From an uncultured Mycolicibacterium sp. (GTDB lineage Bacteria > Actinomycetota > Actinomycetes > Mycobacteriales > Mycobacteriaceae), in the NCBI RefSeq assembly GCF_937941905.1, contig NZ_CALDGS010000081.1, positions 1 through 5,823 on the forward strand: 5,823 nt of DNA, in the 5' to 3' direction. Shown here piece by piece: positions 1 to 5,811 of this stretch (within the stretch, counting starts at the first letter, position 1; every line of letters starts with the position of its first letter). Under the pieces are notes generated by a model. That model saw nothing but the letters and a program-made list of their open reading frames with translations. It had not been told where the DNA came from and did no database searches. The position numbers were made by a program, and so were the translations under genes.

Positions 1-959
1 AGCCAGCCGTCGAGCTGCCAGCGCACCCGGTCGGCGGTGGCGTCCTCGGTCAGCGGTTCGGCGCACCGCCACACCCGGGTCAGCTCCTCGCCGTTGGCGG
101 TGACGACGTGGACCGCCAGCCGGGTGCAGCCCACCCCGGCGGCCTCCAGGCGCCGGTGCAGGTCGGCGGCCAGGGCGCGGCCGGCGAACGCGGCGGCGTC
201 GATGCGGTCCACCGGCGGGTCGCAGTCCATGACCGCGTCCAGCTCCGGCGGGGGCGGCCGGCCCGAGGGGTTGCGGTCCGGCTCGCCGCGGGCGAACCGG
301 TGCGCGGCCACCGCGTCGGCGCCGAACCGGGACGCCACATCGCTGCGGGACAGCTCGGCGAACCGACCGATGGTGCGTATTCCCATGCGCCACAACAGAT
401 CCGCAAGCTCCTCCCGGCCGGGCGCGGCCAGGCTGGGTTCGGCGGCCAGCTGCCGGATCGACAACGGCGCCAGAAACCGCGCGTCACCCCCGGGTTCGAC
501 GACCCGCCCGGCGCGGGCGGCGAACACCGCGGTGGGCAGCCGGTCGGCGATGCCGACCTGGCACTCCACCCCGACGGCGGCCACCGCGTCGACCAGCCGT
601 TCGGCGGCGGCCTGCTCGGAGCCGAAGTAGCGGGCGGCCCCGCGCACCGGCAGCACCATCAGCCCGGGGCGCAGCACCTCGGCCCGCGGCACCAGCCCGT
701 CGACCGCGGCGACGACGGCCTCGAAGTGGCGGGCGTCGCGCGCCGGGTCGGCGGCGGCGACGTGCAGCCGCGGGCAGCGGGCCTGGGCCTCCCGCCGGCG
801 CAGGGTGCGCCGCACCCCGGCCGCCCGGGCCGCCGCCGAACAGGCGATGACCCGGTTGGCCAGCGTGACCGCCACCGGTGCGGTGGCCGGCAGGCCGGCC
901 GCGGCCGCGGCGGCCACCGCGGGCCAGTCCATGCACCAGACCGCCAGCACCCGCGACAT
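1..959 (-). CDS. imuB: ImuB, Y-family polymerase-like mutasome hub protein (partial, C-terminus outside window)
   Basis: Reading leftward from the ATG at 959, the frame is open to base 1 and gives 319 residues plus two bases of a split codon; the family is roughly 500 residues or more, so the C-terminal part, including the region known to bind the beta clamp, is outside the window. The protein begins MSRVLAVWCMDWPAV, the typical ImuB opening. A helix-hairpin-helix thumb lies near residues 184-213 (LLWRMGIRTIGRFAELS) and a little-finger-like region starts near 238. Where active Y-family polymerases carry the catalytic Asp-Glu pair, this protein has LPVRGA (103-108), so it should be catalytically dead. 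In mycobacteria ImuB links ImuA' and the polymerase DnaE2 to the sliding clamp during error-prone lesion bypass. The start lies 4 bp after the imuA' stop, so both are probably one SOS-induced transcript. Identity is from recognised sequence features, not a search. Confidence 0.93.
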   Translation of the reverse strand, partial: MSRVLAVWCMDWPAVAAAAAAGLPATAPVAVTLANRVIACSAAARAAGVRRTLRRREAQARCPRLHVAAADPARDARHFEAVVAAVDGLVPRAEVLRPGLMVLPVRGAARYFGSEQAAAERLVDAVAAVGVECQVGIADRLPTAVFAARAGRVVEPGGDARFLAPLSIRQLAAEPSLAAPGREELADLLWRMGIRTIGRFAELSRSDVASRFGADAVAAHRFARGEPDRNPSGRPPPPELDAVMDCDPPVDRIDAAAFAGRALAADLHRRLEAAGVGCTRLAVHVVTANGEELTRVWRCAEPLTEDATADRVRWQLDGW

Positions 960-963
960 GCCG

Positions 964-1662
964 TCACCCACCCACGGCCGCCGCGGCGGGGCGGGCCGGC
1001 CGACCGCGGGCCCGCATGGCCAGCCGCACCCGGGTGATCCGGCCGCGGCCCGGGACGGGCGGATCCCCGTCCGCCCCGGCCACCTCGTAGCCGTCGACCC
1101 TGGCCTCCAGCCGGGTCGAGGCACCCTGCCACTGGCCACCGGTGACCAGCAGCGTGCAGCCCTTCTGCCGGGCCCGCGCCGCCAGCACCCGGGCCCGGCC
1201 GGGCGGCACCGAGCGGCCGCCCAGGCCGAGCAGTACCAGGTCCATCCCGTCCATCAGCACCGAGGCCACCTCGACCGGGTCCGCCCCCGGGTCCGGGATG
1301 ACCGCCAGCCGGCTCAGGTCGGCCCCCATCTCCACGGCGGCCAGCAGTCCCGCGTCGGGCTGGCCGACGATGGCCGCGTACCCGCCGGCCGCGGTCACCC
1401 CGGCCACCACGGCCAGCTGCAGCGACCGGGCCCCCGACACCACCGCCACCGCCCCGCGCGGCAACGCGACCGGAAGCCGTTCGGCCAGCGTTTCCGGCAA
1501 TGGCAGCAAACGTTCCGAAGCCGGCAGCGCGGCCGGGGACGCGGCCGCGCCCCGGCGTGGCGCCCCGGTCCCGCCGGTCACCGCGGCGATCCTGCGACGC
1601 AGGTGTTCCACCTGTTCAGCGCGGTCGAGCCGACGCAGATCCAGGTCCGTCGCTGCAGTCAC
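964..1662 (-). CDS. imuA': ImuA', RecA-like accessory protein of the DnaE2 mutasome
   Basis: This 232-residue protein matches the mycobacterial ImuA' type. It has a charged N-terminal helix (about 5-28), an Ala/Pro-rich linker, and a degenerate RecA fold from about residue 55 to 195. The position of the Walker A loop reads VVSGARSLQL (75-84), with no GKS/GKT, so ATP binding in the usual way is doubtful. A Walker-B-like strand is DLVLLGLGG (141-149). The tail after 200 is rich in Arg, Ala and Pro; in known mycobacterial ImuA' the C-terminal region contacts ImuB. The GTG start at 1662 was chosen because GGGAGGT sits 6 bases upstream. The gene has an SOS box upstream and imuB directly downstream. 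In M. tuberculosis the pair acts with DnaE2 in damage-induced mutagenesis. Confidence 0.92.
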   Translation of the reverse strand: MTAATDLDLRRLDRAEQVEHLRRRIAAVTGGTGAPRRGAAASPAALPASERLLPLPETLAERLPVALPRGAVAVVSGARSLQLAVVAGVTAAGGYAAIVGQPDAGLLAAVEMGADLSRLAVIPDPGADPVEVASVLMDGMDLVLLGLGGRSVPPGRARVLAARARQKGCTLLVTGGQWQGASTRLEARVDGYEVAGADGDPPVPGRGRITRVRLAMRARGRPARPAAAAVGG

Positions 1663-1668
1663 AGCGGC

Positions 1669-1675
1669 ACCTCCC
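1669..1675 (-). promoter_or_regulatory. Strong ribosome binding site of imuA'
   Basis: The minus strand reads GGGAGGT, followed by a 6-base spacer (GCCGCT) and then GTG. This is the best Shine-Dalgarno match in the window and decides the GTG start of imuA'. Confidence 0.8.
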
Positions 1676-1698
1676 GCATCATCCGATTCACCCGTTGT

Positions 1699-1714
1699 TC
1701 GAAACTTTGTTCGA
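1699..1714. promoter_or_regulatory. LexA binding site (SOS box) upstream of imuA'
   Basis: The plus strand reads TCGAAACTTTGTTCGA, which matches the mycobacterial LexA consensus TCGAAC-N4-GTTCGA at 11 of 12 fixed positions (C to A at position 6). It lies 36 bp upstream of the imuA' GTG, as expected for SOS control of the imuA'-imuB cassette. No clear TANNNT -10 element could be assigned on the minus strand, so the exact promoter overlap is unknown. Because the region is divergent, an effect on the rightward operon is possible, but the distance to its first gene is about 230 bp. Confidence 0.88.
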
Positions 1715-1823
1715 TACGCCGAGTAAACACCGGGCCACCGACACCGTCAAGCGCGCAGGTGGCCGCCGGGGAGGCGGTGGCGGCCGCCACCGGCAATACC
1801 GAGCGAGACCCCGCTCACAGGGC

Positions 1824-1829
1824 TAGAGT
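1824..1829 (+). promoter_or_regulatory. Candidate -10 element for the rightward operon
   Basis: TAGAGT fits the mycobacterial TANNNT -10 pattern and is preceded by GGC. It would place transcription start near 1836 and leave a leader of about 107 bases before the lipoprotein ATG. No good -35 hexamer is seen 17-18 bases upstream. A short inverted repeat, GAGCG and CGCTC around a 6-base loop (1801-1816), sits in the -35/spacer area and could be an operator. This is a weak call based on one hexamer. Confidence 0.35.
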
Positions 1830-1869
1830 GCAACCCAAGGGCCCCAGCTCAAGGGTTTCCGAGAACCCG

Positions 1870-1905
1870 GCCCGGGGCTTCCCCACCGAAGTCGGACTCC
1901 CGGGC
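1870..1905 (+). repeat. Inverted repeat in the predicted leader
   Basis: GCCCGGG (1870-1876) pairs with CCCGGGC (1899-1905) around a loop of about 22 bases. A smaller repeat, GGGTT and AACCC with a 6-base loop, lies just upstream at 1853-1868. Together they could fold the leader of the lipoprotein transcript. Such repeats also arise by chance in DNA this GC-rich, and there is no T-run to suggest termination. Confidence 0.25.
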
Positions 1906-1931
1906 AGCTGCCGCCGTCGCGCACGGAAGTC

Positions 1932-1936
1932 GAGGA
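1932..1936 (+). promoter_or_regulatory. Ribosome binding site of the lipoprotein gene
   Basis: GAGGA followed by a 6-base spacer precedes the ATG at 1943 and supports that start. Confidence 0.6.
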
Positions 1937-1942
1937 CGCACC

Positions 1943-2233
1943 ATGACCCCCAACCCCCTGATCCGCCGTCTCACCGTGATCGCCGCCGGCGCCGCGATCA
2001 TCGGTCTCACCTCGCTCACCGCCGCCTGCAGCAGCCCCGAGGAGGCTGCCCCCGAGGAGACCACCACGACCACCACCACCACGACACCGGCGGAGACCGC
2101 ACCACCGGCGACCACCGCCCCGGAGGTCGAGCCGACCGAGAAGGCGCCGCGGATCGGCCCCGGACCCAACCCGTTCTCGCCGGAGGTCACCGCCCCGCCG
2201 GCGCCCACCGCCATTCCCGGCGACAACGACTGA
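1943..2233 (+). CDS. Small Thr/Pro-rich putative lipoprotein
   Basis: The gene encodes 96 residues. The N-terminus has Arg8-Arg9, a hydrophobic stretch (10-25) and a lipobox-like LTAAC ending in Cys29, so signal peptidase II processing and a lipid anchor on the outer face of the membrane are likely. Thr at position -3 of the lipobox is less common than Leu, which leaves a non-lipidated secreted form possible. The mature part is disordered-looking: acidic (SPEEAAPEE), then nine Thr in a row, then Ala/Thr/Pro/Glu-rich sequence with APRIGPGPNPFSPEV near 71-85, ending GDND. No catalytic domain is visible. It resembles a surface-tethered spacer or an O-mannosylated peptide, a known fate of Thr/Pro-rich mycobacterial lipoproteins, but this is inference. 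It is the first gene of the rightward set; the sedolisin gene begins 16 bp after its stop. I do not recognise a named family. Confidence 0.85.
   Translation: MTPNPLIRRLTVIAAGAAIIGLTSLTAACSSPEEAAPEETTTTTTTTTPAETAPPATTAPEVEPTEKAPRIGPGPNPFSPEVTAPPAPTAIPGDND
2060..2086 (+). repeat. Poly-threonine codon tract
   Basis: Nine consecutive Thr codons (ACC/ACG/ACA) form an imperfect triplet repeat inside the lipoprotein gene. Length change by slippage would stay in frame and alter only the spacer length. Confidence 0.8.
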
Positions 2234-2249
2234 TCCGTCCGCGGGTGCG

Positions 2250-3866
2250 GTGACCGGGCCGCCGGTGCCACCCGGCGGGTGGCCGCTCGCGCTGCTGCTG
2301 GTCGGCGTGCTGCTGTTCTCGGCCGCCGACCCCGCCCCGGTGCGGGGGCGCCACCCCACCCCCGCGACCGCCACCGTCATCGGCGGCCCGTACGCCCAGT
2401 TGCTCGCCGCTTCAACGGATCTCGGCCCGACACGGCACGGCACGGTACAGCTGACCGTCACCCTGGCCGACCGGCGCACCCCGCGGCGACTGTCGGCGTG
2501 GGCCGATGCGGCCGGGCTGTGGGTGCGCCGGCACCCCGGTGCGGACTGGGCCGTCGTCGAGGGGCCGGCCCGGTCGGTGGCCGCGGCGTTCGGGGTGGAC
2601 GTGCACGACTACCGGGGCCGGCGCGGCCGGGTGTTCTACGCCTCCCCGCAGCAGCCGGGCGTCCCGGTCCCGCTGCGCGGCGAGGTCACCGCGGTGGGCC
2701 GCATCCTCGGCTACGTCCCGCACCGCATGTCGCGGCCCTGGTTCCTACCGCTCGACATCCCGGACCGGGGCCTGTCCCCCGCCGCGCTGCTGCGCACCTA
2801 CAACGCCGAATCCCTTGCCCGGCAGGGCTTCACCGGCAAGGGCCAGACCATCGTGGTGTTCGCCTTCGACGGGTTCGACCAGGCCGACCTGGACGCCTTC
2901 ACCGCCCTGCACGGGCTGCCGCCGCTGCGCCCGGTGGTGGTCGGCGGGCAGGCCGACGAACCGCGCGGCGAGACCACCATGGATCTCGAGGTGGCCCATG
3001 CCATCGCCCCGGACGCGACCAAGGTGGTGGTCAACGCCCGGACCACCGTCGAGGGCGACGGGGCGTTCGAGAAGATCGGCCGGATGCTCGCCGACACCGA
3101 CCGGCGGTTTCCCGGTGCGGTGTGGAGCTTCTCGATCGGCTGGGGCTGCGACCGGCTGGTCACCGCCGCCGACCTGGCGCCGGTGCGCTCGGCGCTGGCC
3201 GCCGCCCAGGACCGCGGCACCACCACCTTCGACGCCAGCGGGGATCTGGCCGGGCTGGAGTGCAAGGGCGGCGACGACTGGTCGGCCCCGCCAGGACCGG
3301 CCGATGTGGGCCTGGACTCGGTGGCCTCGCTGCCGGAGATGACCGACGTCGGCGGCACCACACTGTCGACCGATGCGGCCGGCCGCTGGCTGGCCGAGAC
3401 CGCCTGGTTCGACGTGCCGCTGTCGCAGGGCACCGGCGGTGGGGTGTCGGCGCTGTTCGAGCGGCCGCACTGGCAGCGCGACATGGCCCCGGGCCGCGCC
3501 CCCGACCGGCGGCTGACCCCGGACGTCTCCGCCGTCGCCGACCCGCTCACCGGGGTCCGGATCGTCTACGCCGGAAGACAACTCGTCGGCGGCGGCACCT
3601 CGCAGTCGGCGCCGATCTGGGCCGGGCTCACCGCGGTGATGAACGAGTTCCTGCTGGCCAACGGCGGACGTCGGATCGGGGCGCTCAACCCGCTGCTGTA
3701 CCGGATCGCCGCCGGCGCCCCGCTGCCGGCATTCCGGGACGTGGTGCTCGGCGGAAACGCCGTCGAGACCGCCGGTCCCGGCTACGATCTCGTCACCGGG
3801 CTGGGCACCCCCGACGTGGAGCACCTGGCCCGCAACATCCTGCTGCTGCAACGGGCGGGCACATGA
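2250..3866 (+). CDS. Secreted sedolisin-type (S53) serine-carboxyl protease with pro-domain
   Basis: The 538-residue product is a pro-kumamolisin-like endopeptidase, expected to be exported and to self-activate at acidic pH. A signal sequence or membrane anchor covers about 11-26 (WPLALLLVGVLLFSAA), with a possible cleavage after Ala26. A short pro-domain runs about 45-165 and the catalytic domain from about 175 (LSPAALLRTYN). The S53 catalytic set is complete: Glu241 and Asp245 in ETTMDLEVAHAIAP, the oxyanion Asp332 in DASGDLAG, and nucleophile Ser451 in GGGTSQSAP. The C-terminal calcium site is present: Asp497-Val498 in FRDVV, and Gly509, Gly511, Asp513 in GPGYDLVTGLG. The only two cysteines, Cys300 and Cys338, could form one disulfide. 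The start is GTG at 2250; no good Shine-Dalgarno precedes it and no alternative upstream start is near, so translation may depend on the lipoprotein gene 16 bp before. The N-terminus has no Lys or Arg before the hydrophobic core, which is unusual for a signal peptide. It overlaps the next gene by ATGA. The substrate is unknown. Confidence 0.93.
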   Translation: MTGPPVPPGGWPLALLLVGVLLFSAADPAPVRGRHPTPATATVIGGPYAQLLAASTDLGPTRHGTVQLTVTLADRRTPRRLSAWADAAGLWVRRHPGADWAVVEGPARSVAAAFGVDVHDYRGRRGRVFYASPQQPGVPVPLRGEVTAVGRILGYVPHRMSRPWFLPLDIPDRGLSPAALLRTYNAESLARQGFTGKGQTIVVFAFDGFDQADLDAFTALHGLPPLRPVVVGGQADEPRGETTMDLEVAHAIAPDATKVVVNARTTVEGDGAFEKIGRMLADTDRRFPGAVWSFSIGWGCDRLVTAADLAPVRSALAAAQDRGTTTFDASGDLAGLECKGGDDWSAPPGPADVGLDSVASLPEMTDVGGTTLSTDAAGRWLAETAWFDVPLSQGTGGGVSALFERPHWQRDMAPGRAPDRRLTPDVSAVADPLTGVRIVYAGRQLVGGGTSQSAPIWAGLTAVMNEFLLANGGRRIGALNPLLYRIAAGAPLPAFRDVVLGGNAVETAGPGYDLVTGLGTPDVEHLARNILLLQRAGT

Positions 3867-5074
3867 GCGGCGAACCGACCGGCCCCGACGCGGTGCCGAT
3901 GACCGAATGCCGGGTGTGCCGGACCGACGTGCCGGCCGGCCGGTTCTGCGGGCTGTGCGGGGCGTTCCTGGTGCCGCACCGCGGTGACGGCCCGGACTGG
4001 TTGCGGCTCAAAGTGTTCGGTGCCGCACCCGACGAGCACGTGCTCAAGCCCGCGGTGGCCGGCGCGCTGTTCCCGCACCTGCCCGAGCAGTCCCGCACGC
4101 CGTTCCGCGTCGGGCTGGTCATGGTGCTGGCCGCGCTGGTGGCGGCCGGGTTGCTGCGCATGCCGGCCGCGCTGATCACGGTGGCCGCGCTCGGGTTGCC
4201 GCTGCTGTTCACGGTGTACCTGTGGGAGTCCGACGGGGTGCGCGACCTGCCCGGCCGGATGCTCGTGTCGGCGGCGCTGCTCGGCGCGGGGCTCGGGGTG
4301 GGCTGGGCGCTGCTCACCGGCGCGGCGGTGGCCCGCACCTACGAGGTGCCGCTGGGGGCGGGCATCGTCGGCTACCGGATGCTGCGCGACGGGGTGGGCG
4401 TGCCGCTCGGCGCGGTGACGCTCATGCTGGCCCCGGCGGTGGTGGTGCGGCTGTTGCGACCGCCGTCGCGGGAGGCCCTGGACGGCTTCATGATCGGCGC
4501 ACTGGGGGCGTTGTGCTTCACCGCGGCGGCCACCGTCACCCGACTTGCCCCGCAGTTCGCCGTCGGGCTGGTCAACCGGGCCCGGCCGCTGTCGAGTCTG
4601 CTGGTCGAGGCGGGGATCCGGGGACTGGCGGTACCGCTGACCGCCGCCGCGGTGGGCGGATTGATCGGTGCGGCACTGTGGTTCACCCGCCCGGCGAGCA
4701 AGGCCGGACAGCATCCGGGGGTGGTGCGCGCGGTGCTGTGCGGCTTCGCCGCGGCGGTGTTCGGTCTGTATCTGGGGGTCGGCCTGATCGAGACCACCCG
4801 GCTGCCCCAGTTCTGGCTGCTGACGGTGCATCTGGCGGCGGCGCTGCTGGCGTTGGTGCTGTTGCGGCTGGGCCTGCAGCTGGCGCTGCTGCACGAGGCG
4901 CACGACGAGATCCATGCCGAGGAGCCGCTGTTGTGCCCGCACTGCGGACACGTGGTGCCGGACATGGCGTTCTGCCCGGCCTGCGGGGCGGCCACCCGGG
5001 CGTCGTCGCGGTCGTCGCGGGCGGCCCGCCGGCGCAACCGTCCCGCCCGGATCCGACCGGACGGACCGTCATGA
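3863..5074 (+). CDS. Polytopic membrane protein with N- and C-terminal zinc ribbons, degenerate PrsW-like core
   Basis: The ATG overlaps the sedolisin stop (ATGA), giving 403 residues. An N-terminal zinc ribbon has Cys16-x2-Cys19 and Cys29-x2-Cys32. A second at the C-terminus has Cys358-x2-Cys361 and Cys371-x2-Cys374, followed by an Arg/Ser-rich basic tail. Between them are about eight hydrophobic segments, roughly 82-98, 101-120, 133-156, 177-198, 208-225, 252-275, 287-309 and 316-340; with an even number both ribbons would face the cytoplasm. The stretch 190-225 (APAVVVRLL, then REALDGFMIGALGALCF) has the layout of PrsW intramembrane metalloproteases, but the usual Glu-Glu pair, the later Glu-Asn and the His are not there. 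I infer a non-catalytic PrsW-like protein; the family assignment is tentative, while the zinc ribbons and membrane segments are clear. It may sense or scaffold for the secreted protease. Its frame is open far upstream, but the ATG at 3863 is where protein-like sequence begins. Confidence 0.88.
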   Translation: MSGEPTGPDAVPMTECRVCRTDVPAGRFCGLCGAFLVPHRGDGPDWLRLKVFGAAPDEHVLKPAVAGALFPHLPEQSRTPFRVGLVMVLAALVAAGLLRMPAALITVAALGLPLLFTVYLWESDGVRDLPGRMLVSAALLGAGLGVGWALLTGAAVARTYEVPLGAGIVGYRMLRDGVGVPLGAVTLMLAPAVVVRLLRPPSREALDGFMIGALGALCFTAAATVTRLAPQFAVGLVNRARPLSSLLVEAGIRGLAVPLTAAAVGGLIGAALWFTRPASKAGQHPGVVRAVLCGFAAAVFGLYLGVGLIETTRLPQFWLLTVHLAAALLALVLLRLGLQLALLHEAHDEIHAEEPLLCPHCGHVVPDMAFCPACGAATRASSRSSRAARRRNRPARIRPDGPS

Positions 5075-5808
5075 CCGACGCTCCTCCCGGCGAGCCGCGG
5101 TGGCCGGGCTACGCCGTCCCGGCCGGTGTCTACGTCGCCGCCCCGCCCCGGCGCACCCGGCCGCTGCGCGTGCTGCTGTGGTGGCTGGCCGGCATCGTGG
5201 TGGTGGCACTCGCGCTGGCCGGGGTGAGTTCGGCGATGAGCACCCCGGCCGCGCGCTACGTCTGCCCGCCGGACTGCGGTTCCCCGCCGGTCGGCGAGCC
5301 GGTGTCGGACAACCCGCGCTTCGAGGCGCCGGACGGCTCGTTCTCGGTGTCCTATCCGGCACCGGGCACCGCCTACCGGGTACGGCTGGGCGACGACGGG
5401 GTGACCGCGGAGTTCCTCGGCGGTGACGGCGGCACGCTGCAGCTTCTCGGCCGGCCCGCAAACGGACGCGAACCGCGGGAGATCGCAAAGGAACTCGTCG
5501 CGGCGACGTTCCCGGACACCCGCACCGCCTACGAGATCCCCAACGCCATGGTGGGCTACCACCCGGGCTACGGGGAGGTGGCCGACTGCTGGCCGCAGGG
5601 CTCCAACGCGAGCTATCTGCGCATGCGGGTGATCGTCATGGTCGCGGTGAAGCACGACCTGGCGCTCATCGCCGCGGCGGTGGGGCCGTTCCGCCGGTTC
5701 GGCCCGGACTTCGGCCCCGGCAAACCGAGCGGGGCGAACATGCAGCTCGCGCTGGATATGGGCCGCTACGTCAACAGTTTCCGGTGGCGGGGGGATCCGC
5801 CGCGGTAG
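5071..5808 (+). CDS. Single-pass membrane protein with extracytoplasmic domain, unknown function
   Basis: The start ATG overlaps the stop of the zinc-ribbon gene (ATGA), so it is probably translationally coupled. The 245-residue product has a Pro-rich cytoplasmic N-terminus (1-30) with Arg27, Arg28, Arg30 and Arg33, one membrane helix at about 34-56, and an outside domain of about 185 residues. Just outside the membrane is Cys65-Pro-Pro-Asp-Cys69, and a third Cys lies at 173, so a disulfide is possible. The domain opens with PDGSFSVSYP (87-96) and ends with NMQLALDMGRYVNSFRW (223-239), a mixed alpha/beta pattern reminiscent of PsbP/LpqN-like secreted mycobacterial proteins, though that resemblance is only an impression. 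The arginines before the helix favour the N-in, C-out topology. No enzymatic motif is seen. It may correspond to the small membrane protein annotated between imuA' and guaA in M. tuberculosis; this needs a direct comparison. Confidence 0.87.
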   Translation: MTDAPPGEPRWPGYAVPAGVYVAAPPRRTRPLRVLLWWLAGIVVVALALAGVSSAMSTPAARYVCPPDCGSPPVGEPVSDNPRFEAPDGSFSVSYPAPGTAYRVRLGDDGVTAEFLGGDGGTLQLLGRPANGREPREIAKELVAATFPDTRTAYEIPNAMVGYHPGYGEVADCWPQGSNASYLRMRVIVMVAVKHDLALIAAAVGPFRRFGPDFGPGKPSGANMQLALDMGRYVNSFRWRGDPPR

Positions 5809-5811
5809 GGG

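Larger units (their letters stand above)
1715..1942. other. Divergent intergenic region between SOS box and lipoprotein gene
   Basis: No gene is supported in these 228 bases. The stretch should carry the promoter and 5' untranslated leader of the rightward operon. It holds a candidate -10 element and two weak inverted repeats. Frames open across it are extensions of GC-rich antisense frames and have no ribosome binding site or recognisable protein. Confidence 0.7.

Noticed and set aside
80..1132. Several minus-strand open frames within the imuB and imuA' region in other phases
   Set aside because: They translate to Arg/Pro/Gly-rich sequence, while the frame starting at 959 gives a recognisable ImuB.
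1853..1905. Intrinsic terminator in the leader of the rightward operon
   Set aside because: The inverted repeats are short or widely spaced and no T-run follows either of them.
1943..2030. Twin-arginine (Tat) signal in the lipoprotein (IRRLTV)
   Set aside because: The residues after the arginine pair are Leu-Thr-Val, without the hydrophobic pair expected in the Tat consensus, so a Sec lipoprotein signal fits better.
805..2253. Long plus-strand open frame running antisense to imuB and imuA' and into the lipoprotein gene
   Set aside because: The translation is low-complexity Arg/Gly/His/Pro-rich with no domain, and it overlaps three well-supported genes; it is a GC-bias artefact.
4222..5070. 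Upstream extension of the last gene into the zinc-ribbon gene
   Set aside because: The extension is Gly/Arg/Ala-rich and without features; the ATGA overlap at 5071 followed by a Pro-rich N-terminus and a membrane helix is the sensible start.
2279..5074. A 931-residue open frame covering the sedolisin gene and the zinc-ribbon gene
   Set aside because: Only the part from the ATG at 3863 reads as a protein with zinc ribbons and membrane helices. The earlier part is Arg/Gly/Pro/Ala-rich sequence typical of an out-of-frame reading of the sedolisin gene.
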